Positions 24,856 through 33,944 of a DNA stretch of 64,000 nucleotides are shown here, piece after piece. Under the pieces are notes generated by a model. It did no database searches. It was not told the DNA's origin and worked only from the letters and a program-made list of their open reading frames with translations. Each line of letters starts with the position of its first letter. Position 1 is the stretch's first letter. The stretch comes from Olsenella sp. KGMB02461 (lineage in GTDB: Bacteria > Actinomycetota > Coriobacteriia > Coriobacteriales > Atopobiaceae), in the NCBI RefSeq assembly GCF_012584445.1, contig NZ_JABAHI010000006.1, positions 267,592-331,591 of the forward strand, written 5' to 3'. The position numbers were made by a program, and so were the translations under genes.

Positions 24856-27213
24856 TCACAAGCATTTCCTCTCCTTGGCCCTCCACGCCAATGCCAATGC
24901 GCCCGCCAGGCCAGCTGCCAGCATAAGGGCCGGAATCGCCGCTCCTTGCAGGTCATCGCCGGTTGCCCCCACTTGGGTGACGCGGGCCTCACGAGACGAC
25001 GGGATCACGCGCTGTTGCGGGCTATCGTCGATGCCCTTATCGGCATCAGAAGCATCAGTCGGTCGATTGTCGTTGGGCTGACCTTGGACAACGTCGCCTA
25101 ACGCCTCATCTTGGCAGACCACCGCAAAGGCAGAAAACCGATCGCAGGAGAATGTGAGGGTGCGCGAGGACTGATCGTAGGTCGAAGGCAGGGCGCAAAG
25201 GGAGCCGTCGTGCACAGTGAGAACCTGATAGGTGCGCGTCACATCTGGGGCAGGCTGCCATTGGGAGGGCAGTGTGAGCTGCACCGTCACTGGAGATGCG
25301 CATTGGGTGACCTGTTGCGGCTCTTTACCCTCCAACTGCGCCCAAAGGCTGATATCCAGGTACTGGGCCACCGTGTTGCCGTCAAGCTTCTGGGCTATAA
25401 GCGCTCTGTCTGCCAGACTCACCTTGTCGGAAGCCTCCAACCACACAGAGGCATTTTTTCCTTCTTTGACCTGTTCGAGAGACGGCTCGTCAAGGACGGC
25501 CTGGGCAAGCGGGAAGCCGGTTTCCTGCAGCGTGGCTTGAAGGAGATTGAGACCGCCATCAGTGGTATTGGAGACAACGCCATAGGGGCGCCAGAGCGCG
25601 GTGAGCGTCACAGCCGTGGAAGGCATCACGAACGACGCGATGGGGCTTTTTGGATTGTCCAGCATCGCTGAGTTGGCAGGGGCCACCTGCCACCCATCAA
25701 AGCTGTAACCCTCGCGAGACCCCGCATCGAGGGCGACGGTTTCCCCGGGCATATACAGGCCCTCTCCGGTTTTTGATGCATAACTCTCTACCACCGCAAC
25801 CTGATAGTGATTCTCCAAAGTAGTGGCCTGGGCTGCCTGAGAGACTGCAGGGCTGCAGTAGGAGGTGCCGGCATAGCGTGCGTAAAGCCAGTAGAGGGTG
25901 TGAGGTGCGAGGTTGGTAAAGAGCGGGCTTGCCTGCCAGGCGTCCGGTTGGGATTCGCTGGTCGAGATCCCATATTCCACAGCGCCTTGGCCGTCAGTGA
26001 CAATGGCTTCCATCTCGACAGAGGTAGCAGTGATGCCCTTCACCACGGGTTTAGCCGGTGATGCTTGAATGCCAAGGAGACCTGTGAACGCTCCGTTGCC
26101 AGTCACAGCCCCGCCCAACCAGAACGTCCCCTGGTTGTCCAAGGCGCCGTCATTTTGAAGCGTTCCGCGAATGGGGAGATAGCCGTGATTTGTAACCTGA
26201 ATGCCTTGAGGAATGACGAGCGTGGCTCCGGAGTTAACGACAAGTCGCCCATTGTAGGGGATCTCGAGATCCGAGACGAGCATCACCTTGCCCCATACAC
26301 TCACGGAGGAGCCCTCTTTCAAAAATCCTTGTTGGTAGTTGCTCTGACCCACACGCACGGAGTTTGTCGCAAGCTGCACCGTAGGGCCGTCAAGGGTCAG
26401 CGACCCGCCATAACCGTCTCGGCCGGCGCCGATGCCGGGGCCTTGACGACTAGAGCTCTGGCTGATTCCACCCATGGCGCTTACCGTGCCGCCGGTGATG
26501 GTGATGTTGCCCGCGCTTCCCTCCATGCCGCCGCCAATGCCTGCAGCAGAGATGCCCCCGCCGTAGGCAGTGACATGGCCTCCAGTGATCAGGATTGTTC
26601 CTCCTGAGCCTTTGCCAGCCCCGCCTATGCCCGCACCCGTACCTCGACCATAGTATTGGCCGCCACCCACCGTGGAGATACTGCCCCCATGGATGGCGAT
26701 GCTTCCTGGCGAATGGTTGTCGCCGCCTCCAATACCGGCATTGCATGCCGGTACCTCGGTGATGTCCAGCATGCCCGCCTGGGCCATATTCGCTGTCTGG
26801 GCATAGATCGTGAAGGCGTCGCCTTCATTAACCCCAATGCCGCCCTTGATGGAGAGCTGGCTCTTGTCGGCAAGGATGAGATGGACGTCTCCTGAGACAT
26901 GCACCCTGTGCTCAATGGCAACATTTCCTGAGACCACATACCAGCCATCGGCCCATTGGGTGTCTGAAGCAGCGACTTCTGTGGCCTGAGGGCAGATTTG
27001 GGTGGCGCCCTCCGAGTCCAGATAGGCCACGCTCACAGGGGCTTTAGCGAGAAGCCCCAGAGAAGGCGAGCCTTCACACTCTTGGAGGCTGCCCTGTGAA
27101 GATTGAACCGTCGCCAAAGCTTGAGCGACAGGGCTCATCGCTATGGCAAATGACAGGCAGGCTGCCATGAGGGTTTTAAATGCAGCAAGCGAGCGGGGGT
27201 GATGGGGACGCAT
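24856..27213 (-). CDS. Wall-anchored surface protein with glycine-rich beta-helix repeats
   Basis: 785 residues. The signal peptide ends near VAQALA. Residues ~120-290 hold glycine-rich turns (NAGIGGGDNHSPGSIAIHGG, GAGIGGAGKGSGGTILITGG, AAGIGGGMEGSAGNITITGG) typical of a right-handed beta-helix of the kind seen in carbohydrate-active adhesins. A fibronectin-like stretch (EYGISTSESQPDAW) and an InlB/MBG-like unit (SREGYSFDGW) follow. The C-terminus has VGATGD, a hydrophobic helix and WRAKERKCL, a degenerate sortase signal of the same style as the giant protein's MPATGD. The ATG at 27213 has AGAGAGG upstream; an ATG 16 codons earlier has no such site and overlaps the likely -10 box. Confidence 0.83.
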   Translation of the reverse strand: MRPHHPRSLAAFKTLMAACLSFAIAMSPVAQALATVQSSQGSLQECEGSPSLGLLAKAPVSVAYLDSEGATQICPQATEVAASDTQWADGWYVVSGNVAIEHRVHVSGDVHLILADKSQLSIKGGIGVNEGDAFTIYAQTANMAQAGMLDITEVPACNAGIGGGDNHSPGSIAIHGGSISTVGGGQYYGRGTGAGIGGAGKGSGGTILITGGHVTAYGGGISAAGIGGGMEGSAGNITITGGTVSAMGGISQSSSRQGPGIGAGRDGYGGSLTLDGPTVQLATNSVRVGQSNYQQGFLKEGSSVSVWGKVMLVSDLEIPYNGRLVVNSGATLVIPQGIQVTNHGYLPIRGTLQNDGALDNQGTFWLGGAVTGNGAFTGLLGIQASPAKPVVKGITATSVEMEAIVTDGQGAVEYGISTSESQPDAWQASPLFTNLAPHTLYWLYARYAGTSYCSPAVSQAAQATTLENHYQVAVVESYASKTGEGLYMPGETVALDAGSREGYSFDGWQVAPANSAMLDNPKSPIASFVMPSTAVTLTALWRPYGVVSNTTDGGLNLLQATLQETGFPLAQAVLDEPSLEQVKEGKNASVWLEASDKVSLADRALIAQKLDGNTVAQYLDISLWAQLEGKEPQQVTQCASPVTVQLTLPSQWQPAPDVTRTYQVLTVHDGSLCALPSTYDQSSRTLTFSCDRFSAFAVVCQDEALGDVVQGQPNDNRPTDASDADKGIDDSPQQRVIPSSREARVTQVGATGDDLQGAAIPALMLAAGLAGALALAWRAKERKCL

Positions 27214-27464
27214 AAGATCCTCTCTTGGTGTCGGCATCACTCTGAAATGTTCAGCTTTCATATATAGGGCGTAAGCTTACCTGAAGTGGGAAGAATGCCA
27301 AGCCGGGGATCCGCTCACTTGGATGTGAAGAACCTGATAGTCATACCCGTGCTTGCCAATGCTTTCTGCCACCGCATCAAGATAGCTGTTATCAAAGTTT
27401 TCATTTGGTATCGTAGATTTGGCTTGGAGACATCGCCGCCAATAACAGTACCTAGGAGCGCTCT
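27214..27464. other. Divergent region between the wall protein and tag; possible remnant on the minus strand
   Basis: A minus-strand frame (27277-27507, no Shine-Dalgarno) reads YLDAVAESIGKHGYDYQV and looks protein-like, but it matches no family I know. TATATA near 27260 may be the -10 box of the wall protein. Confidence 0.3.
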
Positions 27465-28169
27465 TTGACCAAAGCTCGCCCGCGCACGCTACAACCCGAG
27501 CATCCACTGCCTGCCCCTCAGGCTCCCGGATGCTCGGGTTATTGTACTTTCAACCCACATAGTCCACGCTGCCAGCGCTGCCAAACCCAGGGCGCACGCT
27601 ACGCAGCCCTCTGGCCCGACAACACGCCCCGCTGTTCCTGGGCCAACCCCCAAAACCCTTCCTATCTGGACTATCACGATCATGAGTGGGGCGTGCCCTG
27701 CCACAACGACCGGCGCCTCTTCGAGCTTTTTGCCCTCAGTTGCTTCCAAGCCGGCCTTTCTTGGGAATGCGTCCTCAACAAACGAGAGGCATTCCGCCAA
27801 GCCTTCTGCGATTTTGACATCGATCAAGTAAGCGCTTTCGATGCCGAGAAAATCGACCTTCTCGCTTGCGACCCATCCATCATCCGCAGCAAGCCTAAGA
27901 TTCGTGCCGTGGTAAAGAATGCCCAGGTGGCAAAAGCGATTCAGCAAGAAATTGGTTCGCTGGATCGCTACTTCTGGAGTTGGGTAGATTTCGAGCCGAT
28001 GCATGAGACTGGCCACACCTCATCGCCCTTATCGGCAGCTTTGGCTAAAGATCTCAAAGCTCGCGGCATGAGTTTTGTGGGCCCCACTACCGTCTATGCC
28101 TTCATGCAGTCAGCCGGACTCATCAACGGCCATCAGCCGGAGTGCTTCCTGTACAGCGACTTTGGGTAG
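27465..28169 (+). CDS. tag: DNA-3-methyladenine glycosylase I
   Basis: 234 residues. The catalytic body starts at RCSWANPQNPSYLDYHDHEWG (about 57), where the Cys and the H-D-x-E-W-G segment are diagnostic; LSWECVLNKREAFRQAF and FVGPTTVYAFMQSAGLINGH complete it. It excises 3-methyladenine from alkylated DNA. The start is a TTG with AGGAG six bases upstream, and no later ATG, GTG or TTG exists in frame before the catalytic body. The resulting 55-residue N-terminal extension is Cys-rich (CSGYC, CQRCQ) and overlaps a very strong hairpin, which is odd for this family. Confidence 0.9.
   Translation: MTKARPRTLQPEHPLPAPQAPGCSGYCTFNPHSPRCQRCQTQGARYAALWPDNTPRCSWANPQNPSYLDYHDHEWGVPCHNDRRLFELFALSCFQAGLSWECVLNKREAFRQAFCDFDIDQVSAFDAEKIDLLACDPSIIRSKPKIRAVVKNAQVAKAIQQEIGSLDRYFWSWVDFEPMHETGHTSSPLSAALAKDLKARGMSFVGPTTVYAFMQSAGLINGHQPECFLYSDFG
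27493..27540. other. Strong hairpin inside the 5' end of tag
   Basis: A perfect 13-bp stem (AACCCGAGCATCC with GGATGCTCGGGTT) encloses a 22-nt loop that itself can pair GCCTG with CAGGC. It starts only 28 nt after the TTG. No T tract follows, so it is not a classical terminator. Confidence 0.7.
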
Positions 28170-28277
28170 TAATGCGCTTTTATTAACCAAAAGGCACTAT
28201 CCGGTTATCGCCAGAAAGTGCCTTTAATTATAGACTGACTAATGTGTTTATTAGCTAGCCTCAGTTACCCTGCATTT

Positions 28278-28346
28278 TTAGAATGCGCCCATGCCGCCGT
28301 CAACAGCAACTACCGCGTCCGTGATATAGCTTGCTTGGTCAGAAGC
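28278..28346 (-). pseudogene. 3' remnant of a short-chain dehydrogenase gene
   Basis: Reverse-strand translation reads ASDQASYITDAVVAVDGGMG followed by AF and TAA, which is the conserved C-terminus of a classical SDR. Nothing upstream continues the frame, so only the last ~22 codons survive. Confidence 0.7.
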
Positions 28347-28408
28347 AGGTAATTATCCCTGGTTTCTTATATTCGACGTGGCGTGTCCAATGAAAATTAG
28401 TTTTGTGC

Positions 28409-28723
28409 CTACATGGAAGCCTTGATCATATCCAGGAGGCCTGTGACCGTGTTCAAATTGGTGTGGTCGTAGCAGATGGAGTGGTTCTCGTCCAAAGCCG
28501 CAATCTGCGCCTTGTCCTCATCGTCAAGGGAGAAATCAAAGACGTCGATGTTCTCTGCCATACGCTCAGGTTTGGTGGATTTGGGGATCACCACTACATC
28601 GAGGTCGAGCAGATAGCGCAACGCCACCTGGCCCACACCCTTATGATGCTTCTTGGCGATGGCCTGAAGGACTGGGTTGTGGAAGAAGTCGTTCATGCCC
28701 TCAGCGAAGGGCCCCCAGGACAA
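28409..28723 (-). pseudogene. 3' fragment of an aldo/keto reductase
   Basis: About 104 residues equivalent to the C-terminal third of an aldo/keto reductase: SWGPFAEGMNDFF, then VGQVALRYLLD, VVVIPKSTKPERM and the NIDVFDFSLDDED segment, the usual cofactor-binding end. The N-terminal barrel with the catalytic Tyr is gone. The frame begins 3 nt after the stop of the upstream TetR gene, so a deletion joined the two. Apparently non-functional. Confidence 0.8.
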
Positions 28724-28726
28724 TAG

Positions 28727-29377
28727 TTATCGCGCCACTGCTGTTCCTGCGAGCAAAGCCTCGACCAGCGGCTCTAGGGTTCCTCTGAAGCTCTCAGCTC
28801 CAAAGCGCACGCCGGCTTCCTCCATGGCAGAGGATTGCTTCTCGGCACTGCGAAAATGTGAATTGGCCCCGCTTGCCAAATAGATCATGCCGATAAACAC
28901 CTCCAACGCCTGCTCGCAGCTCAAGCAAGGCACACATTGCATCGCCAGCTGAGTGGCCTGAGTGTTTTTGACTTCGAGCTCGCGCTTGAACTCCACCAGC
29001 ATCTCGTGAGGGATGTTGGTCTCGATGATGGAACCCAGGATGCTTTGATAGTCCAGATAATCCCTGTGGCGCCCGACCACATCGCAAAACAGGATTCCCA
29101 GGTCGTGAGGGGTATCGGGCGCCTTCGATCGCGCGGCAGCCATCAGATCTGCAGTGAACTCATCATACTTTTCTTTATAGAGAGCCAAAAATACTTCTTC
29201 GATGGTGCGCGCATAGCGATAGACGTTGCTGCGGGTCCAGCCCAGCTCCTTGGCTACCGAGGAGATCGTCACCTCGTGAAACCCACGCTCTCTAAAGAGG
29301 CTGTCAGTGGTATGCATAAGGTCTGAATAGCGCTCAGCCTTGCGCTCTGGGCTGTAGGCCCGCTGATAGTCTGCCAC
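28727..29377 (-). CDS. TetR-family regulator
   Basis: 216 residues. The N-terminal helix-turn-helix is clear: DSLFRERGFHEVTISSVAKE, then LGWTRSNVYRYARTIEEVFL. The C-terminal ligand domain is of the TetR_C type with FVGMIYL-like helices and several Cys. The start is GTG at 29377 with AGGAAGA upstream. The truncated aldo/keto reductase follows directly and an SDR tail lies beyond, so the original locus was probably a TetR-controlled oxidoreductase operon whose enzymes are now lost. Confidence 0.88.
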   Translation of the reverse strand: MADYQRAYSPERKAERYSDLMHTTDSLFRERGFHEVTISSVAKELGWTRSNVYRYARTIEEVFLALYKEKYDEFTADLMAAARSKAPDTPHDLGILFCDVVGRHRDYLDYQSILGSIIETNIPHEMLVEFKRELEVKNTQATQLAMQCVPCLSCEQALEVFIGMIYLASGANSHFRSAEKQSSAMEEAGVRFGAESFRGTLEPLVEALLAGTAVAR

Positions 29378-29545
29378 GTCGATCTTCCTGCTCGCTTGGG
29401 GCGTGCCACTTAAGCTCCCCGTTGCGGCACCATACTACCGCGAGTTAAGTACCGGCAGCACCAAAACCTAAAGCCTGGTTCACCAGTAGGGCACCTGCAT
29501 TTTCGAGAGCCGCCCAAAGACCTTTGGTTGCACTTGGCCTCGCAT

Positions 29546-30028
29546 TTAACGCAGCTCTTTGAGATAGAGCACATCGCAGGCATAATGGCCTGTTTGACCC
29601 AACGGCCCCTCGATCCTATGGAAACCTCGCTTCTCATAAAACCGCTGCGCAGACACCATGTTTCCAAAGGTTTCCAGGTAGCAGGAGCAGTAATTCTCGG
29701 CAGCAAAAGCGAGGGCAACATCCATCAGCCTGTGTGCCGCGCCTGTGCCTCGCGCTTCTGGATAACAGTACATTTTTTGAAGCTCACAGACCCCTGGCAC
29801 GCCCGGCAGCGGGCCAACCCCTACGCCGCCCACTACCTTTCCGGTTGCGTCTTCTGCCACCCAGTAGCAGCAGTTATCGGGAGCGTAGACCTCAGAGAAG
29901 CTTCCAAGCCCCGGGTCTTCCCAGGCAGTGCCCTCATGATCTCCGCCATACTCCTTGAGGCAGTAACGGATGATCTCCTCTACGGCGGCGTTGTCCTTCG
30001 CGGCTATTTCTCGCACGGTATAGTCCAT
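29546..30028 (-). CDS. GNAT family N-acetyltransferase
   Basis: 160 residues in the standard GNAT order: MDYTVREIAAKDNAAVEEII, a strand with VVGGVGVGPL, the acetyl-CoA loop LQKMYCYPEARGTGAAHRLM (R-x-x-G-x-A variant) and the C-terminal YLETFGNMVSAQRFYEKRGF. The substrate is unknown. AGGGAAA precedes the ATG. It stands alone between the TetR gene and a divergent NAD(P)-binding gene. Confidence 0.88.
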   Translation of the reverse strand: MDYTVREIAAKDNAAVEEIIRYCLKEYGGDHEGTAWEDPGLGSFSEVYAPDNCCYWVAEDATGKVVGGVGVGPLPGVPGVCELQKMYCYPEARGTGAAHRLMDVALAFAAENYCSCYLETFGNMVSAQRFYEKRGFHRIEGPLGQTGHYACDVLYLKELR

Positions 30029-30222
30029 GGCATTTCCCTGTGGGCGATGGCTGGTTTTTATCTTGCAGACAGTTTCATTTTCTCAAAACCGGCTCCCCAA
30101 GAGGGACTGACTTGGCTTCTTCTTCAGACTCCCCTATTACTTGTAGGCTTTTTACCTGTCGCCCTTTCTCTTGGGGCCTAGGGGTACAAGCCGCTCCGTA
30201 AAGGCTTGGAAAGGCGGCATTC

Positions 30223-30855
30223 ATGAAAGTATTCGTTGGCGGCGCAACTGGACGCGTAGGCCAAAAGCTCACAGAGATCCTTGCGAAAGAAGGCCACGAA
30301 GTCGTAGCGGCAAGCAGGCATCCTCTCCCTGCTACACAGGACAATGTCATCCCCATTGAGTTCGATTTCCATGACGATGTGGCAGCCATGATGCCCAAGC
30401 TCGAGGGCTGCGATGCGGTGTATTTTGTGGCAGGTTCCCGGGGGAAGGACCTTTTGCAAACGGACGCCTTCGGCGCCGTCAAACTCATGAAAGCCGCCGA
30501 CGCGCAAAGCATCAACCGCTTTATCATGCTCAGCTCCATGTTTACCCTAGAGCCAGAGAAATGGGCTCAGGAGCCGGGTATAGCAGACATCACCGATTAC
30601 AACATCGCCAAGATGTTCGCAGACCATTGGCTCACCCAAACCGACTTGGATTGGACCATCGTCCAAGCCGGCCTCCTTCGAGAGGAAGATCCCACCGGCA
30701 AGATTGTGATAAATCCTGACCACGAAGGTCCCGTTGCCATTCCTGACATCGCATCCACTTTGGCTGCCGCCCTTCCCATGCCCAATACCTATCGACAGGT
30801 GATCAGGGTCAAAAACGGCGAGACTCCCATTGCCGATGCCTTGGCGGCCGTTTAG
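30223..30855 (+). CDS. NAD(P)-binding protein, atypical SDR (YwnB/NmrA-like)
   Basis: 210 residues opening MKVFVGGATGRVGQKLTEIL, the GGATGxxG nucleotide loop of atypical SDRs, then VVAASRHP, YFVAGSRGKDLLQTDAFGAV, FIMLSSMFTLEPEKW and DWTIVQAGLL. Members often act as redox sensors, flavin/NAD(P)H reductases or stress proteins. AAAGGCGG precedes the ATG. The C69 dipeptidase begins 46 nt later with its own Shine-Dalgarno, so the two may be co-transcribed. Confidence 0.85.
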   Translation: MKVFVGGATGRVGQKLTEILAKEGHEVVAASRHPLPATQDNVIPIEFDFHDDVAAMMPKLEGCDAVYFVAGSRGKDLLQTDAFGAVKLMKAADAQSINRFIMLSSMFTLEPEKWAQEPGIADITDYNIAKMFADHWLTQTDLDWTIVQAGLLREEDPTGKIVINPDHEGPVAIPDIASTLAAALPMPNTYRQVIRVKNGETPIADALAAV

Positions 30856-30901
30856 GGAATATATCGAGTGTTTTCAATCCAGGAAAGCAAAGGAGTTTTC
30901 C

Positions 30902-32467
30902 ATGGCATGCACCACATTGCTCGTTGGCAAACACGCCACCAACGACGGATCGACCATCGTCGCCCGCAACGAGGACGGCGAGGACTTTTCCTTCGATCCC
31001 AAACAGCTCGTCGTAGTGAACCCTGAGGACCAGCCCCGCACCTATACCGGAGTAGCCAACCACCTCACCATCGAGCTGCCAGACAACCCGCTGCGCTATA
31101 CCTGCACCCCCAATGCAGACAAGTCCAACGGCATCTGGGCAGAGACCGGCATCAACGCCGCCAACGTCTCCATGAGCGCCACCGAGACCATCTCGGCCAA
31201 TGCCCGCGTGCTGGGGGCCGATCCCTTGGTGTGCTATCAACCCTCTCAGGGCACCCCGGGCGATCCTGACTATCGTCCCGAGGTCCCAGGGGGCATCGGC
31301 GAGGAGAACCTGCCCACCATCACCCTTCCCTACATCCAAAGCGCCCGTGAAGGCGTCCAGCGCTTAGGCATGCTGGTAGAGAAGTACGGCACCTACGAGA
31401 CCAACGGCGTGGCCTTTGGCGATGCCGACGAGGTGTGGTACTGGGAGAACATTGGCGGCCATCACTGGATCGCCCGCCGCGTGCCTGACGACTGCTACGT
31501 GGTGCAGCCCAACCGCCAAGGCATCGACACCTTTGACCTGGCGGACGCCCTAGGCGACCAGAAAGACTACATGTGCAGCGCCGACCTGGCCACCTGGATC
31601 CGCGAGAACGACCTGCTCATGGACATGCCCGAGGTGGCCTCTGAAGAGACCGTCGACGGGCTTCCCCGCTTTTTCGACGCACGCATCGCGTTTTCTACCT
31701 ACACCTGGCTCGACCAGCTCTACAACGCCCCTCGCAAATGGTATCTCTGCAGTCGCCTAACCCCCTCTGACCAGCGGTTCCACGGAACCGATCCCGCCTT
31801 TGGGCCTGAGAGCCTGGACATCCCCTGGGCAATGCGCCCCGACAAGAAGCTCTCTGCTTCAGACGTCAAGGACCTCTTGGCCACCACCTATGACGGCACC
31901 CAATACGATCCCTATGGCACCAAAGGAACCCCTGCTACGCGCCACCAGTATCGCTATGTGGGCATCGACCGCACTTCTGAGTGCTCCATCCTGTGCATTC
32001 GCTCCCGGGCGCCCAAAGCCCTCCAGGGCATCCATTGGTTCGCTCCCGCCTCCGGCCCCTTCAATACCGCAGTGGCCGTTTATGCCAACGTAGAGAATAC
32101 CCCTGCCTACTTGGACACCCCTGCCCAGGTGACCACCGACAGCTTCTACTGGAACAACCGCCTGGTCGCCGGCCTTGCAGATCCCCAGTTCTTTGAGAGC
32201 TACGAGTCCATCCAAGCCTATCGCCTGAACACCATGGCCCAAGGCTACCAATCGCTTCGCGAGACCGACGCCCAGCTGCAGGCACTTGCCCAAGAGGGCA
32301 AGGTAGACCTGGATTCCACCGACGATCCTCAGGTTCACCAGCTTCTCGAGGCAGCAAATCAAACCCTTACCGATAAGATCCAACACCAGACCCGCGACCT
32401 TTTGGGTACCGTGCTCGACCAGCGCACGGTGGGCATGAAGAACGCCTTCAACATGAACGACCACTAA
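30902..32467 (+). CDS. C69-family dipeptidase
   Basis: 521 residues starting MACTTLLVGKHATNDGSTIV, in which Cys3 becomes the N-terminal nucleophile after processing, followed by ARNEDG. This is the Ntn-hydrolase opening of PepD-like C69 dipeptidases. Further landmarks are WAETGINAANVSMSATET, GDADEVWYWENIGGHHW and CSILCIRSRAPKALQGIHWF. It releases free amino acids from a wide range of dipeptides. The second codon group fits maturation of C69 enzymes that keep a Cys within three residues of the start. AAAGGAG precedes the ATG. C-ending codon preference suggests high expression, as for the S10 peptidase and ohyA. Confidence 0.93.
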   Translation: MACTTLLVGKHATNDGSTIVARNEDGEDFSFDPKQLVVVNPEDQPRTYTGVANHLTIELPDNPLRYTCTPNADKSNGIWAETGINAANVSMSATETISANARVLGADPLVCYQPSQGTPGDPDYRPEVPGGIGEENLPTITLPYIQSAREGVQRLGMLVEKYGTYETNGVAFGDADEVWYWENIGGHHWIARRVPDDCYVVQPNRQGIDTFDLADALGDQKDYMCSADLATWIRENDLLMDMPEVASEETVDGLPRFFDARIAFSTYTWLDQLYNAPRKWYLCSRLTPSDQRFHGTDPAFGPESLDIPWAMRPDKKLSASDVKDLLATTYDGTQYDPYGTKGTPATRHQYRYVGIDRTSECSILCIRSRAPKALQGIHWFAPASGPFNTAVAVYANVENTPAYLDTPAQVTTDSFYWNNRLVAGLADPQFFESYESIQAYRLNTMAQGYQSLRETDAQLQALAQEGKVDLDSTDDPQVHQLLEAANQTLTDKIQHQTRDLLGTVLDQRTVGMKNAFNMNDH

Positions 32468-32507
32468 GCCTTTTGCTTCGAATCCTTTTGCGACGTCTCG
32501 AGCATGA

Positions 32508-32556
32508 GGGATGCAGGCTCTACAAAAACGTGGAGCCTGCATCCCTTAACTTGTGC
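32508..32556 (+). terminator. Terminator of the dipeptidase gene
   Basis: A perfect 13-bp stem (GGGATGCAGGCTC with 32533-32545), 12-nt loop, then TTAACTTG. Confidence 0.75.
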
Positions 32557-32626
32557 CTTTGACCAAATATCAGAAACTCTAAGAGACATTCCGTTTCTTA
32601 TCGGTGCATCAGGAAACCAGCGACCT

Positions 32627-32716
32627 ATGGACAGCACACTCTTTTCACGGCGGACGTTCATGGCCGGCACGGCTCTCGCCGTTTCCCTTGGTTTAGGGAA
32701 CTTGTTGTCAGGATGA
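32627..32716 (+). pseudogene. Orphan twin-arginine leader peptide, remainder of gene missing
   Basis: A 29-residue frame has a classic Tat signal, SRRTFMAG with a hydrophobic stretch (TALAVSLGLGNLLSG), and then stops with TGA. No mature protein follows in any frame before the msrAB stop on the other strand. In Coriobacteriia such leaders usually front FAD- or molybdopterin-dependent reductases; this is probably the scar of such a gene. Confidence 0.6.
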
Positions 32717-32776
32717 TCCTCTCATAGGAATCCAGCCCGTGCAGCCAAAAGGCACCTCCGCCAGTCCTAGGCGCCC

Positions 32777-33748
32777 TTAAAGCTCTGAGAGCAGGTATCC
32801 GTAACCTTCTGCTTCTATTTGGTCCTTGGGCACAAAGCGCAGCGCTGCCCCATTGATGCAGTAGCGCTGCCCTCCCAGCTCTTGCGGGCCGTCATCAAAG
32901 ACATGCCCCAAATGGCTGGAGCCAGCGCTGCTGCGCACTTCTACTCGCGGGATCCCCCTCAGCGAAGTGTCTACCTGCTCTTCCAGAGCGCTCTGAGCAA
33001 TAGGCCGAGAAAAAGCCGGCCATCCGCACCCGGAATCAAACTTGTCGCGAGATGAGAAGAGGGGTTCGCCAGTCACAGCATCAACGTAGATGCCCTCATC
33101 AAACAAGTGGTCATAAGGATGGGAGAATGCGGGCTCTGTGGCAGCTTGCTGGGTCACCTGATAGGTAACAGGATCCAGGGTGGCTTCCAGTTGAGCTTGC
33201 TCCGGCTTTTGGTAGTGTTGGGCCACCAGCGCAAAGTCTGCAGTATGGGAGGCTACGAACTTCTCGGCATCAGAGAGGTTTACGTGACAATAGCCTTGGG
33301 GATTAGCGTCCAGATAGCCTTGGTGGTAGTCCTCGGCAGGATAGAAGTTTATTAATGGTTGCGCTTCGACGCGCAAAGGCTTGCCAATGCGGCGCCAAAG
33401 CTTGAGAAGCTCCGAGGTTACGACGGCCTCGTCCTGGGGATCGGTCCAGTAGATGCCCGTGCGATACTGGGTGCCGCGATCATTTCCTTGTTGATTGAGC
33501 GAGGTGGGATCGATGGTTTGAAAATAGGCTTCTAGCAGCAACGGCAGCGAGATGACTTGAGGATCGTAGGTCACCTTAACAGCCTCTGCTGCATGGGTAG
33601 CCCCTGTACATACCTGCTGGTAGCTTGGGTTTTCTACCTGGCTATTGGCGTAGCCCACTTGGGTGCCCAGCACGCCGGGAAGCTTTTTCATATAGGCCTC
33701 GGTGCCCCAGAAGCACCCTCCAGCCAGCACGATGTTTCGCGTTTTCAT
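32777..33748 (-). CDS. msrAB: Bifunctional methionine sulfoxide reductase A/B
   Basis: 323 residues. The MsrA half has [10 protein letters not shown] with catalytic Cys12, and [10 protein letters not shown] and [10 protein letters not shown]. The MsrB half has [26 protein letters not shown] and [11 protein letters not shown] with its catalytic Cys. The enzyme repairs both S- and R-methionine sulfoxides in proteins using thioredoxin. The zinc-binding CxxC pairs present in many MsrB domains are absent, as in streptococcal-type fusions. A G-rich Shine-Dalgarno (AGGGGGCG) precedes the ATG. The NfsA-like nitroreductase is divergent, about 200 bp away, so the two may share an oxidative-stress control region. 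Confidence 0.95.
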   Translation of the reverse strand: MKTRNIVLAGGCFWGTEAYMKKLPGVLGTQVGYANSQVENPSYQQVCTGATHAAEAVKVTYDPQVISLPLLLEAYFQTIDPTSLNQQGNDRGTQYRTGIYWTDPQDEAVVTSELLKLWRRIGKPLRVEAQPLINFYPAEDYHQGYLDANPQGYCHVNLSDAEKFVASHTADFALVAQHYQKPEQAQLEATLDPVTYQVTQQAATEPAFSHPYDHLFDEGIYVDAVTGEPLFSSRDKFDSGCGWPAFSRPIAQSALEEQVDTSLRGIPRVEVRSSAGSSHLGHVFDDGPQELGGQRYCINGAALRFVPKDQIEAEGYGYLLSEL

Positions 33749-33944
33749 AGGCGCCCCCTTCTTGGTGACGTTTGCATTTGCCTTTTCCTACCGCAGCCGC
33801 CAGAGGATAAGACATAAGGATGCTCCCCCAACGATAGCCCCAGATAGGCTCCATTGGGACCAACACGCGCACGCATGGAATTGCCCCCATAAGGGGTACA
33901 AATATCTAACCGATACTCCCCTGCCCCAAGAAAGCGAGCCTCCC

